Assembly: GCF_011317445.1 (NCBI RefSeq)
Contig: NZ_JAAAPL010000001.1
Coordinates: 1,550,001-1,614,000, forward strand
Length of the DNA: 64,000 nt
Origin: Chelativorans multitrophicus
Lineage (GTDB): Bacteria; Pseudomonadota; Alphaproteobacteria; Rhizobiales; Rhizobiaceae
Reading direction: 5' to 3'
Shown: positions 60,440 through 64,000 of the stretch, in pieces
How positions within the stretch are numbered: position 1 is the stretch's first letter
How the letters are laid out: each line of letters begins with the position of its first letter
Made by a program: the position numbers and the translations under genes
The notes under the pieces: generated by a model
What the model saw: the letters and a program-made list of their open reading frames with translations, nothing else
Told to the model about the DNA's origin: nothing
The model's database searches: none

Positions 60440-60973
60440 ATGCCCGAAGCCCCAACGAGCGAGTTCTGGCGCGACCTGAAGCCGATCAAGAAGGTGTTCC
60501 AGCGAGACGCGAAGCCCGAGGTCTATCTTGCTGACGCGGCTACGGAAGACGAGCGCTATTATGTTCCCTTCACCGAAACGGTATTTTCGCGACCGCTATG
60601 GATCTCGCCCACGCAGAACAAGTGGTGCGACATCCTGATGGCCAAGAAGGCCGGGCTCGTGAATCGCCATTATCACCCGCATGAGGTCTTTGCCTACACC
60701 ATCTCCGGAAAGTGGGGTTATCTCGAGCACGATTGGACGGCGACCGCGGGCGATTTCGTTTACGAGACGCCCGGCGAAGGCCACACGCTGGTCGCCTATG
60801 ACCATCCCGACCCCATGAAAGTGTTCTTTCAGGTGCAAGGGCCGCTCATCTGGCTTAACGAGAATGGCGAGCCGGATGGGTTCTTCGACGTCCATAACTA
60901 TATCGAGCTGTGCCGCAACCACTATGAGAAGGTCGGTATCGGCGCGGAGTACATCGAGACGCTGTTCCGATAA
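60440..60973 (+). CDS. Cupin protein of the 2,4'-dihydroxyacetophenone dioxygenase family
   Basis: This is a 177-residue single-domain cupin. The metal motif is NRHYHPHEVFAYTISGKWGYLEHDW (about 75-99, with two His and a Glu) and a second cupin block GDFVYETPGEGHTLVAY. It resembles the non-haem iron dioxygenase cleaving 2,4'-dihydroxyacetophenone, so an aromatic ketone or related C-C cleavage is possible, but the family also has members of unknown function. GGAGGAGAGTCCG precedes the ATG. It is 132 bases after dctM and likely in the same operon. Confidence 0.78.
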   Translation: MPEAPTSEFWRDLKPIKKVFQRDAKPEVYLADAATEDERYYVPFTETVFSRPLWISPTQNKWCDILMAKKAGLVNRHYHPHEVFAYTISGKWGYLEHDWTATAGDFVYETPGEGHTLVAYDHPDPMKVFFQVQGPLIWLNENGEPDGFFDVHNYIELCRNHYEKVGIGAEYIETLFR

Positions 60974-61004
60974 GCGCCAGGCCGCAACCAGGCTAGCAGC
61001 CGTT

Positions 61005-61766
61005 TCACACGCTCATGCCGCCGTCCACCATCAGTGTGGTGCCGGTCGTGAAACTCGATTCGTCCGAGGCGAGGTAGAGCACCGAGCGGGCGATTTCCTG
61101 AGGCGTGGCATGGCGGGCAAGCGGAATGAGGCGGTTGAAGAATTCCGCCCCGTCGACGTCCAGCGCCTTGCCCACACCCTCCTCCACGGAGAGCTGAAAT
61201 CCATTCTCGACCGGCCCCGGATGGATGGTGTTGACGCGGATGCCGCGTGGTGCGAGCTCCTTGGCAAGGCACCGCATCAGGCCGACCTGGGCATGTTTTG
61301 CTGTGATGTAGGCATAAACGCCCGCATCTCCCCTCACCCCGGCCACGCTCGAAGTAATGATGATGGAGCCGCCATCGCGCATCTTCGGAACCGTGTGCTT
61401 TGCAGCGAGATAGGCCCCCCGCACATGCACCGCCATTACCGCCTCGAACACCTCATCGGGATAGTCGGCAATCGGGCGGACGACACCGAAATTTCCGGCA
61501 TTCGAGAACAGAACGTCGACGGGACCGAAGGTCTGGACAGCCTTCTCCACATAAGCGGCTGTTTGCGCGGCGTCGGAAACGTCGGCCGCCGCCCAGGCCA
61601 GCCGCTCGCGCCCGCCGAGCTCGGCTGCCAGGCGCTGGAGGCCTGCCGCATCCCGGTCGACAAGAAGCACCCGCGCGCCCTCTTGAAGAAAAAGGCGCGC
61701 GGTCGCGCTGCCGATGCTCCCTGCACCGCCGGTGACGATGCAGGTTTTTTCCTGAAGCCTTCCCAT
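61005..61766 (-). CDS. Short-chain dehydrogenase/reductase
   Basis: This is a 253-residue classical SDR. The NAD(P)-binding motif is TGGAGSIG (12-19), with Asp in VDRDAAG suggesting NAD preference. The active site is ITSSVAG (Ser) and YITAKH (Y-x3-K), and the tail ends LMVDGGMSV. It lies 7 bases after the aldehyde dehydrogenase gene, so alcohol-to-aldehyde-to-acid oxidation is a plausible joint job. Substrate unknown. Confidence 0.9.
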   Translation of the reverse strand: MGRLQEKTCIVTGGAGSIGSATARLFLQEGARVLLVDRDAAGLQRLAAELGGRERLAWAAADVSDAAQTAAYVEKAVQTFGPVDVLFSNAGNFGVVRPIADYPDEVFEAVMAVHVRGAYLAAKHTVPKMRDGGSIIITSSVAGVRGDAGVYAYITAKHAQVGLMRCLAKELAPRGIRVNTIHPGPVENGFQLSVEEGVGKALDVDGAEFFNRLIPLARHATPQEIARSVLYLASDESSFTTGTTLMVDGGMSV

Positions 61767-61773
61767 GCCCGCC

Positions 61774-63237
61774 CTAGAACGGATAGTGCAAGGGACCGTC
61801 CTGGATCGTCACCCAGCGCAGTTCCGTGAACTCGTGAATGCCGGCGGAGCCGCCGAAGCGGCCCCAGCCGGAGGCCTTCACACCGCCGAAGGGCATCTGC
61901 GCCTCGTCGTGCACCGTTGGGCCGTTGATATGGCAGATGCCGGATTGGATGCGGCGCGCAACAGACATAGCGCGGTTGACGTCTCGGCCGAAGACGGCGG
62001 CGGAAAGGCCGTATTCCGTGTCATTCGCCACACGCACGGCCTCCTCCACACTGCCCACGCGGAGAACGGCCACCACCGGCCCGAAACTTTCCTCCGAATA
62101 GATGCGCATCGAAGGCGTTACCTTGTCGAGCACCGTTGCCTGGATGATCGTACCGTCCACCCCGCCGCCGGCCGAAAGCACTGCGCCCTTGGCCACTGCG
62201 TCGCTGATGAGCTGGCTGATGCGGCTGGCAGCGCCCGCATCCACCACACAGCCGAGCGGGGTGTTCCCTTCGCGTGGGTCGGAGGCCTTCAGCGTTTTGG
62301 CCTTTGCCGCGAGCGCTCCGACGAATTCGTCGGCAACCTTTTCGTCGACGACGATGCGGTCCGTCGACATGCAGATCTGGCCCTGATTCATGAAAGAGCC
62401 AAAAGCGGCGGCGGCCACCGCCGCATCGAGGTCTGCATCGTCGAGGACCACGAGCGGCGCCTTGCCGCCAAGCTCCATCAGTGCGGGCTTCAGATACCGC
62501 CCGGATAGCTCGGCAATGATGCGGCCCACGCGAGTCGAGCCGGTGAAGTTCACGCGGCGGACGGCGGGCTGGGCGATGAGCGTCTCGACGATTTCGGCCG
62601 CGTCTTCCGGCGCGTTTGAAACGGCGTTGAGCACGCCTTTGGGCAGTCCTGCTTCGTTCAGCGCCTGAACGATGAGGCTGTGGGTGCGCGGGCAGATTTC
62701 CGAAGTCTTCATCACCACCGTGTTGCCGCAGGCAAGCGGAGCTGCGAGGGAGCGCACACCGAGGATGATCGGCGCGTTCCACGGTGCAATCGAAAGCACC
62801 ACGCCGGCGGGCTGACGGATCGCCATGGCAAGCGATCCCGGCCGGTTGGAGGGAATGATCTCTCCCTTAATCTGGGTCGTAAGCCCCGCAGCTTCGCGCA
62901 GCATATCCGCGGCAAGCCCGACATTGAACAGCGCCCAGCCGGCTGTGGCTCCGATCTCGGCGGCCATCGCCGCCACGATATCGTCCGACATCGCCTGCAG
63001 CCGGTCCGCCGCCGCCGTGAGAATGGCCCGCCGCTCGCCCGGTGAGGTCTGTGACCAAGCCGGGAATGCGGCTGCCGCCGCGTCCACAGCCGCGATGGCG
63101 TCATCCACGTTCACCGCAGCTGCTCGAGTGGCGACGTCGCCCGTCACCGGGTTATAGCGTTCGAAAACGCGGCCGTCGGATGCAGCGCGTTCTTCTCCGT
63201 CGATCGTCAGTCCAAGCACATCCATCATTGTCTCCAT
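61774..63237 (-). CDS. NAD(P)-dependent aldehyde dehydrogenase
   Basis: This 487-residue ALDH superfamily protein has the oxyanion Asn in SIAPWNAPIILGVRSLA, VNFTGSTRVGRII for cofactor binding, ELGGKAPLVVLDDAD containing the general base Glu, and FMNQGQICMSTDRIVV with the catalytic Cys. The C-terminal FGGVKASGWGRFGG is typical of aromatic/salicylaldehyde-type members. It begins 2 bases after livF, hence is part of the same leftward operon. An ATG at 63228 with GGAGACA ahead may be the true start. Confidence 0.9.
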   Translation of the reverse strand: METMMDVLGLTIDGEERAASDGRVFERYNPVTGDVATRAAAVNVDDAIAAVDAAAAAFPAWSQTSPGERRAILTAAADRLQAMSDDIVAAMAAEIGATAGWALFNVGLAADMLREAAGLTTQIKGEIIPSNRPGSLAMAIRQPAGVVLSIAPWNAPIILGVRSLAAPLACGNTVVMKTSEICPRTHSLIVQALNEAGLPKGVLNAVSNAPEDAAEIVETLIAQPAVRRVNFTGSTRVGRIIAELSGRYLKPALMELGGKAPLVVLDDADLDAAVAAAAFGSFMNQGQICMSTDRIVVDEKVADEFVGALAAKAKTLKASDPREGNTPLGCVVDAGAASRISQLISDAVAKGAVLSAGGGVDGTIIQATVLDKVTPSMRIYSEESFGPVVAVLRVGSVEEAVRVANDTEYGLSAAVFGRDVNRAMSVARRIQSGICHINGPTVHDEAQMPFGGVKASGWGRFGGSAGIHEFTELRWVTIQDGPLHYPF

Positions 63238-63239
63238 CT

Positions 63240-63959
63240 TCAGGCGTCCTCAGCCATTCCGAGAAAGGCGTTTTGGACGAGGGGATTATCTTTGAGCGAG
63301 GTAGCGTCCCCCTCCCCCACTATGCGGCCGGCCTCGAGTACATAGCCGCGATCGGCCAGGCTCAGGCTCTTGCGCACATTTTGTTCCACCATCAGCAAAG
63401 ACACACCGGTCTGCCGAATCCGTCCGAGTGCCGAAAACAGCTCCCCGACCATTACGGGGGCAAGCCCCAGGCTCGGCTCGTCGAGCATAAGAAGCTGCGG
63501 CGAAGACATAAGCGCGCGGCCAATCGCCACCATCTGCTGCTCGCCGCCGGACATGGTTGCCACAATCTGGCGACGGCGTTCGGCAAGCCGGGGAAAGAGC
63601 TCGAACACGAGATCGCGATTGCGGGCTGCATTGGTCCGAGCGCGGCGCGCATAGGCGCCAAGATCGAGGTTTTCCGAAACGGTCAGGTCGACAAAAATGC
63701 CGCGCCCCTCGGGCACGAGCGCGATGCCTGCTTCCAGCACCTCATGGGCGGGAAGGCCCAAGAGAGGACGGCCGCCGAGCCTCACTTGCGCGCCTGGCGC
63801 AGGTTGCGCCAGTCCCGCAATCGCCTTCAGCAGAGAGGATTTCCCCGCGCCGTTGGCACCCAGGATAACCACAGCCTCGCCGTCGGCAACGGAGATCGCG
63901 ATGTTGGTCAGCGCCACATGCTTCCCGTAACTGACAGACAGGTTTCGCACCTCAATCAT
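63240..63959 (-). CDS. livF: Branched-chain-type ABC transporter ATPase LivF
   Basis: This 239-residue ABC ATPase is of the LivF class that drives uptake of branched-chain amino acids or, in catabolic operons, aromatic acids and amides. Walker A is LGANGAGKSSLL, the signature MSGGEQQMVAIGRALM, Walker B LLMLDEPSLGLAP, and the LivF-specific VPEGRGIFVDLTVSENLDLGAYARR is present. GGGAGGCGCTG precedes ATG 63959. The following ALDH and SDR genes suggest it imports their substrate precursor (inference). Confidence 0.92.
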   Translation of the reverse strand: MIEVRNLSVSYGKHVALTNIAISVADGEAVVILGANGAGKSSLLKAIAGLAQPAPGAQVRLGGRPLLGLPAHEVLEAGIALVPEGRGIFVDLTVSENLDLGAYARRARTNAARNRDLVFELFPRLAERRRQIVATMSGGEQQMVAIGRALMSSPQLLMLDEPSLGLAPVMVGELFSALGRIRQTGVSLLMVEQNVRKSLSLADRGYVLEAGRIVGEGDATSLKDNPLVQNAFLGMAEDA

Positions 63960-64000
63960 CAGCGCCTCCCAAATAGGCGCGAACAACCTCTGCGTCCGCG
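63952..64000 (-). CDS. livG: Branched-chain-type ABC transporter ATPase LivG, C-terminal fragment
   Basis: Only the last 15 codons are in the window: ADAEVVRAYLGGADD followed by TGA at 63954-63952. The V-x-x-AYLG ending is typical of LivG proteins. It overlaps the start of livF by 8 bases, as expected for a coupled livG-livF pair. The rest lies beyond the right edge. Confidence 0.75.
   Translation of the reverse strand, partial: ADAEVVRAYLGGADD

Overview
The window is a high-GC chromosomal segment that looks like an alphaproteobacterium of the order Hyphomicrobiales (Phyllobacteriaceae-like). This is an inference from gene content: N-acetylglutaminylglutamine amide (NAGGN) osmolyte genes, a DUF6494 gene, a Cys-type periplasmic formate dehydrogenase with the DUF6505/DUF6352/DUF3305/DUF3306 set, homogentisate dioxygenase, and two GGAAC-N16/17-GTT sites resembling alphaproteobacterial EcfG stress promoters. 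I saw no rRNA, tRNA, CRISPR array, prophage or intact IS. The one mobile trace is a decayed IS5-type transposase 3' end near 19.8-19.96 kb.

1-18.6 kb is a tungsten/molybdenum and formate respiration region. Two MoeA-type genes and a tungstate ABC transporter (tupBCA) run leftward. They diverge from a helix-turn-helix plus binding-domain regulator that appears to be leaderless. A seven-bladed WD40-cytochrome c fusion and a large ferredoxin-like protein follow. Then comes a rightward ten-gene formate dehydrogenase operon: a biotin/lipoate-ligase-like protein, four DUF accessory proteins, a TorD-like chaperone, a Tat small protein, and the alpha, beta and gamma subunits. It ends in a clear intrinsic terminator. 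Metal uptake, cofactor insertion, enzyme maturation and electron transfer are therefore encoded together.

18.6-34.2 kb is regulatory and catabolic. It has two secreted proteins of unknown role, a glyoxalase-fold/TetR pair with a strong palindromic operator, hmgA with a divergent MarR gene, and hpaBC with HpaR and HpaA-like regulators. Between these lies an unassigned cluster: a TPR-LuxR-type regulator, a fusion of an alpha/beta-hydrolase domain to a methyltransferase, and an opposing operon of a ferredoxin-like-fold monooxygenase homologue, a second methyltransferase and an FAD-linked oxidase, with a divergent LysR gene. The hydrolase domain has lost its Ser and His, so this cluster is the best candidate here for undescribed chemistry.

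34.2-42.7 kb covers signalling and osmoprotection: a diguanylate cyclase, asnO-ngg for NAGGN, a divergent MarR gene with a palindrome inside the asnO promoter, a 57-residue ORF behind an EcfG-like promoter, and a BCCT transporter. 42.8-48.2 kb is an aa3-type cytochrome c oxidase operon (II, I, two III-like subunits, IV) facing a DUF2189 membrane protein. Long perfect hairpins lie ahead of and inside this operon, and one also lies inside the formate dehydrogenase operon.

48.5-57.2 kb holds a RidA homologue, glutaryl-CoA dehydrogenase with its LysR regulator, a stand-alone SIR2-domain gene behind a consensus-like EcfG promoter, a bile-acid-symporter-family transporter, a YbhN-type membrane protein, an LprI-like protein, DedA and an AraC regulator. 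57.3-64 kb is an uptake and oxidation module: a Tat-exported TRAP system with a dihydroxyacetophenone-dioxygenase-like cupin, facing SDR and aldehyde dehydrogenase genes that form the tail of a branched-chain-type ABC (livG-livF) operon cut by the window edge.
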